The notes under the pieces are model-generated. The model worked only from the letters and a program-made list of their open reading frames with translations. It did not search any database and was not told the origin of the DNA. From Faecalibacter rhinopitheci (lineage in GTDB: Bacteria > Bacteroidota > Bacteroidia > Flavobacteriales > Weeksellaceae), in NCBI RefSeq assembly GCF_015234135.1, contig NZ_JADGIK010000001.1:434001-498000 (forward strand): a DNA stretch of 64,000 nucleotides. The letters are read 5' to 3'. Position 1 is the stretch's first letter. Each line of letters opens with the position of its first letter. Position numbers and translations under genes: made by a program. This document shows positions 27,477 to 35,716 of the stretch, piece after piece.

Positions 27477-28115
27477 ATGACAAACGAATATTACAAAAAA
27501 ATACTAGATAATAATAAGGCTTGGGTAGAATCTAAATTAAATTTAGATCCTGATTTTTTCAATAAATTAGCTGAAGGTCAGCAACCACCACTTTTATGGA
27601 TTGGTTGTGCTGATAGCCGTGTTCCAGCAAATGAAATTATCGGAGCTCAACCTGGAGAAGTTTTTGTCCACCGTAATATTGCAAATATGGTATTACACTC
27701 TGACATGAACATGTTATCTGTATTAGACTATGCCGTAAATGTATTAAAGGTAAAAGATATAATTGTTTGTGGACATTACGGATGCGGTGGTGTGAAAACT
27801 GCAATGGGAAATGCATCAGTTGGATTAATTGACAATTGGTTACGTCACATTAAAGACTCATACCGTTTTAATAAAGCTGAATTAGATGCAATTGAAGATG
27901 AACACGAAAGATTTAATCGTTTTGTTGAAGTAAATGCGATGGAACAAGTATTAAACTTATCAAAAACTTCAATTGTACAAAATGCTTGGTCTAATGGACA
28001 AGAACTGTATGTACATGGTTGGGTTTATGGAGTTGGATCAGGTTTAGTAAATGATTTAAATGTAACTGTAAACTCTAATGACCAATTAGATAAAGTTTTC
28101 CGATTAGATATTTAA
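27477..28115 (+). CDS. Beta-carbonic anhydrase
   Basis: This 212-residue zinc enzyme interconverts CO2 and bicarbonate. The zinc ligands are Cys44 in CADSR, with Asp46 and Arg48 as the gate pair, His100 in CGHYGCGG and Cys103. The length and C-terminus match the bacterial Can type. It follows the SulP gene in one operon, which suggests it works with bicarbonate uptake or supply to carboxylases. A palindromic terminator follows after 28 bases. Confidence 0.95.
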   Translation: MTNEYYKKILDNNKAWVESKLNLDPDFFNKLAEGQQPPLLWIGCADSRVPANEIIGAQPGEVFVHRNIANMVLHSDMNMLSVLDYAVNVLKVKDIIVCGHYGCGGVKTAMGNASVGLIDNWLRHIKDSYRFNKAELDAIEDEHERFNRFVEVNAMEQVLNLSKTSIVQNAWSNGQELYVHGWVYGVGSGLVNDLNVTVNSNDQLDKVFRLDI

Positions 28116-28143
28116 CAACTCTTTATTAGATTTTATAAATGTT

Positions 28144-28171
28144 AAAAGCCACTTCCTAGGAAGTGGCTTTT
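28144..28171. terminator. Palindrome terminator overlapping the next gene's stop codon
   Basis: A perfect 28-base palindrome centred on CCTAGG serves the carbonic anhydrase transcript. It contains the TAG stop (28156-28158) and the last four sense codons of the minus-strand HsdR-N gene, so the two elements share sequence. Confidence 0.85.
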
Positions 28172-28620
28172 GTATTTGATGGTAATTCTTTTAAAAACTG
28201 ATAACGCTTATTTTCATAATCCATTTTACAATAATAATGACTAAGCCCATTCGAAACCATTAAAAAGTCACTACCTATAATTCCATTATAACGTGCTATT
28301 TGATCAAAGGTTTGCTGAGTAATTTTCACTGAAGGTCTTTTACACTCAACCATTATATATGGTTTTTCTTTTTTATAAACTACAATATCAGCTCTTTTTC
28401 TCATACCATTTTGGCGTATAGGAACTTCCAAAGCAATACTACTTAATGAATATTTTAAGGTCTGGTGCAAAAAAGCAATTGTATGTTGACGTACACATTC
28501 TTCTGGCGTATAAACCATCCAACTTTTTCTTATAAAACAAAAGATATATACCATATCTTGGGATTGTTTCATTCGAATTTGGTAATTTTCGGGAAAATTT
28601 AACTGAGTTAATTCTGTCAT
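28156..28620 (-). CDS. HsdR-N-like PD-(D/E)XK protein
   Basis: This 154-residue protein matches the N-terminal nuclease-like domain of type I restriction HsdR (HSDR_N_2 type). The PD-(D/E)XK core is RADIVVYKKEKPYIMVECKRP at about 97-117: Asp in ADIVVY and the Glu-x-Lys in ECK. It is not a restriction system: there is no helicase domain, HsdM or HsdS. Small genes of this type are common beside holA in Bacteroidota, so a housekeeping role in DNA metabolism is likely but unknown. Its start lies 3 bases from the divergent holA start. Confidence 0.85.
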   Translation of the reverse strand: MTELTQLNFPENYQIRMKQSQDMVYIFCFIRKSWMVYTPEECVRQHTIAFLHQTLKYSLSSIALEVPIRQNGMRKRADIVVYKKEKPYIMVECKRPSVKITQQTFDQIARYNGIIGSDFLMVSNGLSHYYCKMDYENKRYQFLKELPSNTKATS

Positions 28621-28623
28621 AGT

Positions 28624-29634
28624 ATGAGTGCTGTAGAATCTTTAATCAAAGATATAAAAAACAAAAAATTTTCACCTATCTACTTTTTAGCTGGTGAGGA
28701 GCCCTTCTTCATCGACCAAATCACCGAAGTGTTAGAAGCAAACGTATTAACGGAAGAAGAAAAAGGCTTTAATCAAACTATTCTTTATGGACAAGATGTA
28801 GATATGAACCAAGTCATTGCTATTGCAAAACAATACCCTATGGGTTCCGATAAATCTTTTGTCTTGGTAAAAGAGGCACAACATCTTACAAGAACGATAG
28901 AAGATTTAGACAACTATGCCAATCAAGTCCAAGATTCTACCGTTTTAGTATTTAATTATAAAGGTAAAAAATTAGATAAAAGAACGAAGATTTATAAAAC
29001 GTTAAATAGTAAAGGTTATTACCACGAGTTTAAAACACTGTATACAAATGAAATTCCGGCTTGGATTGAAGAAAAAGTTAAATTTAATAAACAAAATATT
29101 GACCAAAAAGCAAAGTTTCTTTTGGCAGAATATGTCGGGAACGATTTATCTCGATTGTATAATGAATTAGAAAAGCTTAAAACAATTGTTGGACCTCAAC
29201 AAACGATAACTATAGATGAAATCGAAAGACATGTTGGGATCAGCAAAGAATATAATAACTTTGAATTGCGAAATGCAATTGAGAATAAAAATATTGAAAA
29301 GGCTTTTAAAATTATAAAATATTTTGAAAAGAACTCTAAAGATAATCCGATGGTTGTTACGATGACTATTATATTCTCTTTGTTTACCAATATTATCAAT
29401 TATCATATTATAACAGATAAATCAAAAGCCAATGTTGCCAAAGAAATTGGTATTAATCCTTTCTTTGTACAAGATTTAGCCGTTGCAGCGAATAATTACC
29501 CTTTAAAAAAAGCAACACGAATTATCTCTCTTATTAGAGAATATGATTTAAAAGGAAAGGGTGTTAACTCTTCCGGAAATGTAACTTCAAGTGAATTGTT
29601 GATTGAATTAATTTATAAAATAATTCATCTATAA
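28624..29634 (+). CDS. holA: DNA polymerase III delta subunit
   Basis: This 336-residue clamp-loader subunit opens the beta clamp during loading. The start MSAVESLIKDIKNKKFSPIYFLAGEEPFFIDQI matches the HolA N-terminus. It lacks a canonical Walker A, as expected for delta, and the RLYNELEKLKTIV and HVGISKEYNNFELRNAI segments belong to domains II/III. It starts 3 bases from the divergent HsdR-N gene, so its promoter must lie inside that gene; TAATTTTC near 28583 is a weak candidate. Confidence 0.93.
   Translation: MSAVESLIKDIKNKKFSPIYFLAGEEPFFIDQITEVLEANVLTEEEKGFNQTILYGQDVDMNQVIAIAKQYPMGSDKSFVLVKEAQHLTRTIEDLDNYANQVQDSTVLVFNYKGKKLDKRTKIYKTLNSKGYYHEFKTLYTNEIPAWIEEKVKFNKQNIDQKAKFLLAEYVGNDLSRLYNELEKLKTIVGPQQTITIDEIERHVGISKEYNNFELRNAIENKNIEKAFKIIKYFEKNSKDNPMVVTMTIIFSLFTNIINYHIITDKSKANVAKEIGINPFFVQDLAVAANNYPLKKATRIISLIREYDLKGKGVNSSGNVTSSELLIELIYKIIHL
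28647..28654 (-). promoter_or_regulatory. -7 element of the HsdR-N gene, inside holA
   Basis: TATCTTTG on the minus strand fits the consensus exactly. It lies 26 bases before the HsdR-N ATG and within the first codons of holA. Confidence 0.5.
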
Positions 29635-29700
29635 TAAATCTTATATATAAACTTATATAAATAACATATTTAAGATTAAACAAAACAATAATATAAATTT

Positions 29701-29708
29701 TACATTTG
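29701..29708 (+). promoter_or_regulatory. trxB -7 element
   Basis: TACATTTG fits TAnnTTTG and lies 19 bases before the trxB ATG. No good -33 box is visible. Confidence 0.45.
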
Positions 29709-29727
29709 TAAATTAAGAATAAAAAAA

Positions 29728-30672
29728 ATGAACGAAAATATTTTAGATACAATTATCATTGGTTCAGGTCCTGCTGGTTATACAGCAGCAATCTATGCAG
29801 CTAGAGCTAATATGAATCCTTTAGTATTAACAGGTATGGAACCTGGAGGACAATTAACAACTACTACAGATGTAGAAAATTTCCCTGGATATCCAGAAGG
29901 AATAACTGGTCCAGAACTGATGGCAGATTTACAAAAACAAGCTGAACGTTTCGGAACTGTTATAAAATATGAATATGTAACTGAAGTTATTTTTGGAGAA
30001 AATAATGGTGACGTACATATCGTAAAAACAAATACTGCCGAATATCAAACAAAATCTGTAATTATCTCTACAGGTGCATCTGCTAAATATTTAGGATTAG
30101 AAGATGAGAAGAAATATGCAGGTAGCGGAGTTTCTGCTTGTGCTACGTGCGATGGATTCTTTTACCGTGGAAAAGATGTTGCTGTTGTGGGAGGTGGAGA
30201 TACTGCTGCAGAAGAAGCTACTTACTTAGCTAAATTATGTAATAAAGTATATTTACTTGTTAGAAAAGACGAAATGAAAGCTTCTAAAGCTATGCAAGAT
30301 CGTGTTGCGCATACAGCTAATTTAGAAGTCTTATATAATCATGAATTAATAGGCTTAGAAGGAAATAATGTCGTTGAAAAAGCTAATATTATCAATAATA
30401 TTACGCAACAACAATCAGAATTAATTGTTGATGGAGTTTTTATAGCAATTGGACATAAGCCAAATACAGATTTATTTAAAGGTAAATTAGATATGGACGA
30501 AACTGGATATTTAATTACTAAAGGTAAAACTTATGCAACTAATCTTCCTGGAGTTTTTGCAGCTGGAGATGTACAAGATTCAATTTATCGCCAAGCTATT
30601 TCTGCAGCAGGTTCTGGTTGTGCAGCAGCATTAGATGCAGAACGATATGTTGCTGAATTTTTTGAAGCGTAA
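29728..30672 (+). CDS. trxB: Thioredoxin reductase
   Basis: This 314-residue flavoprotein passes electrons from NADPH to thioredoxin. The FAD-binding GSGPAGYTAAIYAARA is at 12-27, the redox-active CATC at 138-141, the NADPH-binding GGGDTAAEEA at about 155-164, and the C-terminal FAD motif GVFAAGDVQD near 275. Its length is normal. It is a single gene followed by a strong terminator. Confidence 0.97.
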   Translation: MNENILDTIIIGSGPAGYTAAIYAARANMNPLVLTGMEPGGQLTTTTDVENFPGYPEGITGPELMADLQKQAERFGTVIKYEYVTEVIFGENNGDVHIVKTNTAEYQTKSVIISTGASAKYLGLEDEKKYAGSGVSACATCDGFFYRGKDVAVVGGGDTAAEEATYLAKLCNKVYLLVRKDEMKASKAMQDRVAHTANLEVLYNHELIGLEGNNVVEKANIINNITQQQSELIVDGVFIAIGHKPNTDLFKGKLDMDETGYLITKGKTYATNLPGVFAAGDVQDSIYRQAISAAGSGCAAALDAERYVAEFFEA

Positions 30673-30691
30673 TTAAACTTATAATAATTGT

Positions 30692-30724
30692 AAAAGCTCA
30701 ACCAATTGGTTGAGCTTTTTTTTG
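30692..30724 (+). terminator. trxB terminator
   Basis: A perfect 28-base palindrome (30692-30719) is followed by a T-run, 20 bases after the trxB stop. Confidence 0.9.
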
Positions 30725-30737
30725 AATATATTTTTTC

Positions 30738-30773
30738 AAAAAAAAGGAGCACTTATATGTAAGTACTCCTTTT
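30738..30773 (-). terminator. Terminator of the SusC/SusD operon
   Basis: A 14-base stem (30742-30755 with 30760-30773) has one mismatch and a 4-base loop. On the minus strand it is followed by a T-run, directly after the SusD stop. Confidence 0.8.
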
Positions 30774-30791
30774 ATTATGTAAACATTTTTA

Positions 30792-32225
30792 TTAATTATA
30801 CCAACCAGGGTATTGAGTAATTAATTTATTTAAATTAAGTGATGAACTCGGAATTGGTAAAACAAATAACTTGCTATCAGCTGTTACTGGATTTGCATTT
30901 CCTCTAATATTAGTTACTTTATCAAAACCTAAATTATTACGTTTCAAGTCAAAGAATCTTAATCCTTCACCTGCAAATTCAATACGTTTTTCTGCTAAAA
31001 CTGCTGTAAGAGCATCGCCTGTATATTCAGAACCTCCTCTCTCTGCAGCAAATTCATTCAATTCAGCTAAAACGGTAGCATCTTGACCTAATTTGGCCAT
31101 TGCTTCCCATTTAATAAATTTAGCTTCAGTTAAACGGATTACTCTTACGTTTCCTGTGTGGCTATTATCGTCTATAACTTGCATGTATTTCATCAAATAA
31201 TAACCCATTGGATCATCATTTGTAGCTGCATTTTCTTGAGTAAATAATACTTTTCTCGCATCATTTTCATTTACTAAATTAGCTAAACCTTCACGAAACA
31301 TAAAGTAACCTTTTCTTCCATTTGGATCATAAAATGATCCTAAAGAACGGTTAACCCCTGGATTTGAAGTGATAGACATATTTATCTCAAATGCGGTTTC
31401 TGGTTGATCTTTTACTTCTGCAGAAGTTGTACCAGCAAAATAAGATTGAATTTGATCTTTTGTTAAAAGATTGCTTGATGCAACTAATGCTTCATCTGCA
31501 TATTGTATAGCTTTTTCATAATCACCACTTCCACCACGAGTTAAGTAAGCTTTAGCTAAAGCTATTCTAGCTGCATTTGCATTTATGTATCCTTTATTAT
31601 CAGTTACTTCATTAAATTCAGAAATTCCTTTTTCTAAATCAGAAATAATTTGAGCATACGTTTCAGAAACTGTTGCTCTTGGATAATAAGCATTAGGATC
31701 ATAGTCCCCTGTATGAATTGGAATACCGTATTCTTGATTAATACCAGAAGTTGGATTTGCAGCATAAAAAGAGGCTAAATAATAAAACGCTAAACCTCTT
31801 GCAGCATATGCTTGCGCCACCATAGATTTTACTGCTTTAGTTTGCTCAATTTCTGTATTAATGATAATGTTAGCCATACCTACTGCATCATACAATTTAT
31901 TGAATTGATTAAAATCTGTATTTGTATCAGATGCTGTCCAAGTTATTGCATTGGTAATCTTAAAGCGACCATCATTCTTATTAGAAATAAATGCATTATC
32001 AGAAATTAATTCTCCAAACATAATTATGTCTGCTCCTAATGCATCTGCAGATCCAAGTTCGCTATACATACCATTTAGTACATATTGCATTTGGCTTTCA
32101 GATTCGATGGTTTGATTGCCATCATATGTAATTGAATTAACGGCAGTTTGGTCTAATAAATCTTCACTACAAGAAGAGAAGCTAACCATAAATGCAGTAA
32201 TAGCTAATATTGTAAGTTTTTTCAT
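30792..32225 (-). CDS. SusD/RagB-family outer-membrane nutrient-binding lipoprotein
   Basis: This 477-residue lipoprotein has a signal with the lipobox ending at Cys (VSFSSC, about residue 19) and the SusD TPR-like helical fold. Recognisable parts are AQAYAARGLAFYYLASFYA, NAARIALAKAYLTRG, and the C-terminal AEKRIEFAGEGLRFFDLKRNNLGF and FVLPIPSSSLNLN. SusD proteins cap the SusC channel and bind the nutrient on the cell surface. The gene follows SusC after 13 bases. No glycoside hydrolase, peptidase or sensor lies nearby, so the substrate is unknown. Confidence 0.95.
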   Translation of the reverse strand: MKKLTILAITAFMVSFSSCSEDLLDQTAVNSITYDGNQTIESESQMQYVLNGMYSELGSADALGADIIMFGELISDNAFISNKNDGRFKITNAITWTASDTNTDFNQFNKLYDAVGMANIIINTEIEQTKAVKSMVAQAYAARGLAFYYLASFYAANPTSGINQEYGIPIHTGDYDPNAYYPRATVSETYAQIISDLEKGISEFNEVTDNKGYINANAARIALAKAYLTRGGSGDYEKAIQYADEALVASSNLLTKDQIQSYFAGTTSAEVKDQPETAFEINMSITSNPGVNRSLGSFYDPNGRKGYFMFREGLANLVNENDARKVLFTQENAATNDDPMGYYLMKYMQVIDDNSHTGNVRVIRLTEAKFIKWEAMAKLGQDATVLAELNEFAAERGGSEYTGDALTAVLAEKRIEFAGEGLRFFDLKRNNLGFDKVTNIRGNANPVTADSKLFVLPIPSSSLNLNKLITQYPGWYN

Positions 32226-32238
32226 TTTTTAACAAATT

Positions 32239-35200
32239 TTAGAAATCAATAGAAATACCGGCAGAAATACTTTTCATGATTGGAGAAGTATAGTCATACG
32301 CACCTTTACCTTGCCATCCGAAAGAATAGCTATTAGAATTTGTTTCAGGATCGAATGTTAATTTTTTATCAAACGCCCATGTTGCTAAGTTTGTACCGCG
32401 AACATACACTGATAAGTTATCAATTCCTGATTTTTTCAACATATCTCCAAAACTATAGGCTAATTTAACTTCCTTTAAACGGATGTGATCTCCCTTACGT
32501 AAAAAACGAGTTGACATATTATTAGAACCAGAACCATTTCCATCTACTTGAATAGGTATAGAAGCATCTGTATTTTGTGGAGTCCAGCTGTCATATAAAT
32601 TCTCACGGTAAGTATTTATATCATAATAAGCTCCATCATTGTAAACGAATTTAGAGAAATTATCAAATACAGAATATTCGAATTGACCCGAAATAAATAC
32701 TGATAATGTTAAATTTCTGAAACTAAAATCATTTCTTAAACCAGCCATATATTTAGGGAATGGTGATTTGCCTTGGAAAAATTTAGACGCTTCGTTATAA
32801 TTAGAAGTTGTTTCAGTTTTAGATTCATCTGTGTAGAATAATGGATTACCATTTGTTGGATCTACTCCAGCCCATCCTACCATATAGTATTCACCGAATA
32901 AACGACCAGATTGAATAGCCTTTTGTCCACCTTCTAAGTAAACGGCAGAGTTATCAATTAAATCTCCTACTTCAGATTTATTATATGCAAAGTTTCCAGC
33001 GATAGACCAATTAAATTCACCACGGAAAGGACGAATGGTAATTGTAGTTTCAATCCCTTTATTTACAATTTCACCTACATTTTTCATAATATGAGCAGGT
33101 GATGATGGGTTTTCTCCAGGGATTTGTACTGGGAAAATTGCGTCTTTTGTTTTCTTATTATATACATCAACCGAACCAGAAACTAATCCATTTAGAATAC
33201 CGTAGTCTAATCCAATATTTAATTGTTGAGATGTTTCCCATTTTAAATCTGGATTTTCAGCTCTATCTAAAACTAAAGTTCCATCGTCTCCGTAGTTTCT
33301 TGTATTAGCTAATAAAGAATAACTATTATAGGTATTTGACCAAGAATCTGCATATGGTACATTTCCTATCTCACCATAGTTAGCACGTAATGTTAAATTA
33401 TTGATTGCATCCACATTCAATAATTTATGTGCATTCCAAGATCCACCAACAGACCAAAATAATCCTGATTGATCATTTATACCTAAAGTAGAGTTAGAAT
33501 CACGACGAATCTGTGCATTTAATGTATATGTATTGTCAAAAACGTAATTAGCACGACCAAAATATGATATTTGCGTCCATTTTATTTTATTTCCTGCAAT
33601 ACTTAATACTTGAGATGCATTATCCATATATGGACCACTTAAAATAAAATTTTGTTTTTCTTGCGCTCTTTGGATACCTACGTGTTCTTGATATTCCCAA
33701 CCTGCATTAAAAACTAAATCATGACGATCACCTAATTTTTTATTATATGTAAATGTATTTACCCAGTTCCAGTCAGTATATTGGTTTTGAGATTCTCTTA
33801 AATATCCATTATAATCTGATCCATCTCCAAAATTAGGGTTTAAATATTCCGCTTCATCTAAATTCTGATATTGGATACCATATTGAGAGTTAAATGATAA
33901 ATCTTTTGTAATTTGATAATCACCGTAGACAGAAGCTAAGAATGTATTTACTGTACCACCAATTTTATTTTCATTTAATAAACCTACAGGATTATAATCT
34001 CCATTCCCTAATAAATTTAGATTATAAGATCCATCTGGATTATAAACTGATAAAGTAGGAGCTACTGACCAACGTGTTTGCCAAGGATTAGAATACGCAC
34101 CTGCATCCGAATATGTTTGATTTTTTACACGAGAATAATTAATATTAGTTCCTAACTTGAAACGGTCTGATGCTTTATGATCTACTGCTAATGATCCCGA
34201 TAAACGGTCGAATTTAGACGTTTTAATCAATGGATCATTATCATAATATGAAAAACCAGCACGGAATGATGTATTATCTGAACCTCCTGTTGCAGAAAAA
34301 CTATATGTTCTTACAGTAGAAACTTTACGTTGAATAGCATCTGTCCAGTTACCTTCTGTTTTTCCATCCCATCCAATATCTTCATTAAATTGATTTTGAG
34401 CAGACAAACGAGAAGCATATCCTCCTGTATTATAATAGATTAATCCTCCCCATTGTGAGTATTCATCGGCATTCATAAATTTCGCTTTATCATAAGCTAT
34501 ATCTTGTAAAGACATCTCTGATGATACATTGAATTTTGTTTTTTGGTTGAATTTACCACGTTTCGTTTTAACAACGATTACACCATTTGCACCACGAGCT
34601 CCATATAAAGCTGTAGAAGATGCATCTTTTAATACCGTAACGGATTCAATTTGATTTGGGTCGATAGAAGACAATGGGTTAAATGAAGTCATAACCCCTG
34701 CATTATCATCTCCTTTTCCTACAACTACTCCATCAATAACATATAATGGATTTGTTGTTCCTACGAAAGAACCTGCACCACGAATTGCAATAATATTTGC
34801 AGACCCTGGTTGTCCACCTCCAGTTGAAAAGTTAAGACCAGCTACACGACCATTTAAAACTTCGTCTACTGAAGCTACTGGAGTTTGTTCTAAATCACCT
34901 CTTTGAATAGTTTCAAAAGAACCGATTTTTTGAGTAGGATCTAATTTAATAGAACCTAAAATATTTACTGTAGCTAATTCTACAGTTTCATTTTGTTTAT
35001 TTTCTGCATACTTTAAAGAACCTAAATTGTTAGATGTAACAACTATTTCTTTATTATTGATCACTAAAATATCACCTATCTGAGCATCAATATCAAAATT
35101 ACCATCGATATCTGAATAGGTAACTTTATCTGTACCTTTTACCGTAATTTCAACATCAGATTCCGGGAACCCATCAGCATCATTTACCACCCCTGTGATT

Positions 35201-35268
35201 TGAGCAAAAGCTAAGGAACCTAATCCTAAAAAAGCTAATACACTCAAAGATGTTAATCTTCTCTTCAT
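32239..35268 (-). CDS. SusC/RagA-family TonB-dependent transporter
   Basis: This 1009-residue outer-membrane receptor starts at ATG 35268 (MKRRLTSLSVLAFLGLGSLAFAQ); an in-frame TTG nine bases upstream is less likely. It has a CarboxypepD_reg-like domain (about 27-95), a TonB plug (VDEVLNGRVAGLNFSTGGGQ, then IRGAGSF and TVLKDASSTALYGARGANGVI) and a C-terminal 22-strand barrel. It imports a nutrient with energy from TonB, together with the adjacent SusD. The transporter family fits glycans or peptides; nothing in the window decides which. Confidence 0.95.
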   Translation of the reverse strand: MKRRLTSLSVLAFLGLGSLAFAQITGVVNDADGFPESDVEITVKGTDKVTYSDIDGNFDIDAQIGDILVINNKEIVVTSNNLGSLKYAENKQNETVELATVNILGSIKLDPTQKIGSFETIQRGDLEQTPVASVDEVLNGRVAGLNFSTGGGQPGSANIIAIRGAGSFVGTTNPLYVIDGVVVGKGDDNAGVMTSFNPLSSIDPNQIESVTVLKDASSTALYGARGANGVIVVKTKRGKFNQKTKFNVSSEMSLQDIAYDKAKFMNADEYSQWGGLIYYNTGGYASRLSAQNQFNEDIGWDGKTEGNWTDAIQRKVSTVRTYSFSATGGSDNTSFRAGFSYYDNDPLIKTSKFDRLSGSLAVDHKASDRFKLGTNINYSRVKNQTYSDAGAYSNPWQTRWSVAPTLSVYNPDGSYNLNLLGNGDYNPVGLLNENKIGGTVNTFLASVYGDYQITKDLSFNSQYGIQYQNLDEAEYLNPNFGDGSDYNGYLRESQNQYTDWNWVNTFTYNKKLGDRHDLVFNAGWEYQEHVGIQRAQEKQNFILSGPYMDNASQVLSIAGNKIKWTQISYFGRANYVFDNTYTLNAQIRRDSNSTLGINDQSGLFWSVGGSWNAHKLLNVDAINNLTLRANYGEIGNVPYADSWSNTYNSYSLLANTRNYGDDGTLVLDRAENPDLKWETSQQLNIGLDYGILNGLVSGSVDVYNKKTKDAIFPVQIPGENPSSPAHIMKNVGEIVNKGIETTITIRPFRGEFNWSIAGNFAYNKSEVGDLIDNSAVYLEGGQKAIQSGRLFGEYYMVGWAGVDPTNGNPLFYTDESKTETTSNYNEASKFFQGKSPFPKYMAGLRNDFSFRNLTLSVFISGQFEYSVFDNFSKFVYNDGAYYDINTYRENLYDSWTPQNTDASIPIQVDGNGSGSNNMSTRFLRKGDHIRLKEVKLAYSFGDMLKKSGIDNLSVYVRGTNLATWAFDKKLTFDPETNSNSYSFGWQGKGAYDYTSPIMKSISAGISIDF

Positions 35269-35277
35269 TTTGTTCAA

Positions 35278-35652
35278 AATTTTGTGGCTGTAAAATTGAC
35301 AATAATGAATAAAATCTTAAAATTTTATTTATTTTTTTTTAAGCGCAAAAATTTTAAATAAGAAATAGGTAATTATATAAATATATTACAGATAGTTTAT
35401 GTAATAAACCAAAAAAAGATGATTAAATTATTAATTAATATAATATTTTATTGATAAAAATTTAAAATTATAAAATGTTAAATTTTTATTTATAAAATTC
35501 TTAATTTCATTAAATTAAATAATATAAACAATAATAGTAGTAAATGTATATTTGTTTATTTTTATGTATAAATATACTATTCAGAATTATTCTAAGATAA
35601 AATATAACGATTTTACATTGAAATAGATGTAATGATATACATAAGGAAATGT
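35278..35652. other. AT-rich intergenic region upstream of SusC
   Basis: About 375 bases contain no coding frame. They are very AT-rich, with long runs of A and T, and should hold the promoter and any regulator sites of the SusCD operon. I see no exact TAnnTTTG on the minus strand; the nearest is AAATTTTTG near 35350. No regulator gene of the usual SusR, anti-sigma or HTCS type is nearby. Confidence 0.5.
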
Positions 35653-35715
35653 ATAATTATAAACTAATAAACGACAATAATTTCAATTTATTGTCGTTTA
35701 TTAGTTTATAATTAT
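35653..35715 (-). terminator. Very long perfect hairpin after the export operon
   Basis: Bases 35653-35680 and 35688-35715 are exact reverse complements (28 bases) with a 7-base spacer. It begins just after the stop codon of the adaptor gene (35717), so it is probably the operon terminator. The stem is about twice as long as the other terminators in the window. Confidence 0.75.
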
Positions 35716-35716
35716 T

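Noticed and set aside
28156-28620. A type I restriction system.
   Set aside because: Only the N-terminal nuclease-like domain is present; there is no helicase, methylase or specificity gene.
32239-35268. A mobile element or recent transfer in the SusCD region.
   Set aside because: There are no terminal repeats, integrase or clear composition break; the AT-rich gap fits a promoter region.
35653-35715. CRISPR repeat.
   Set aside because: There is one inverted repeat only, with no direct-repeat array and no cas genes in the window.
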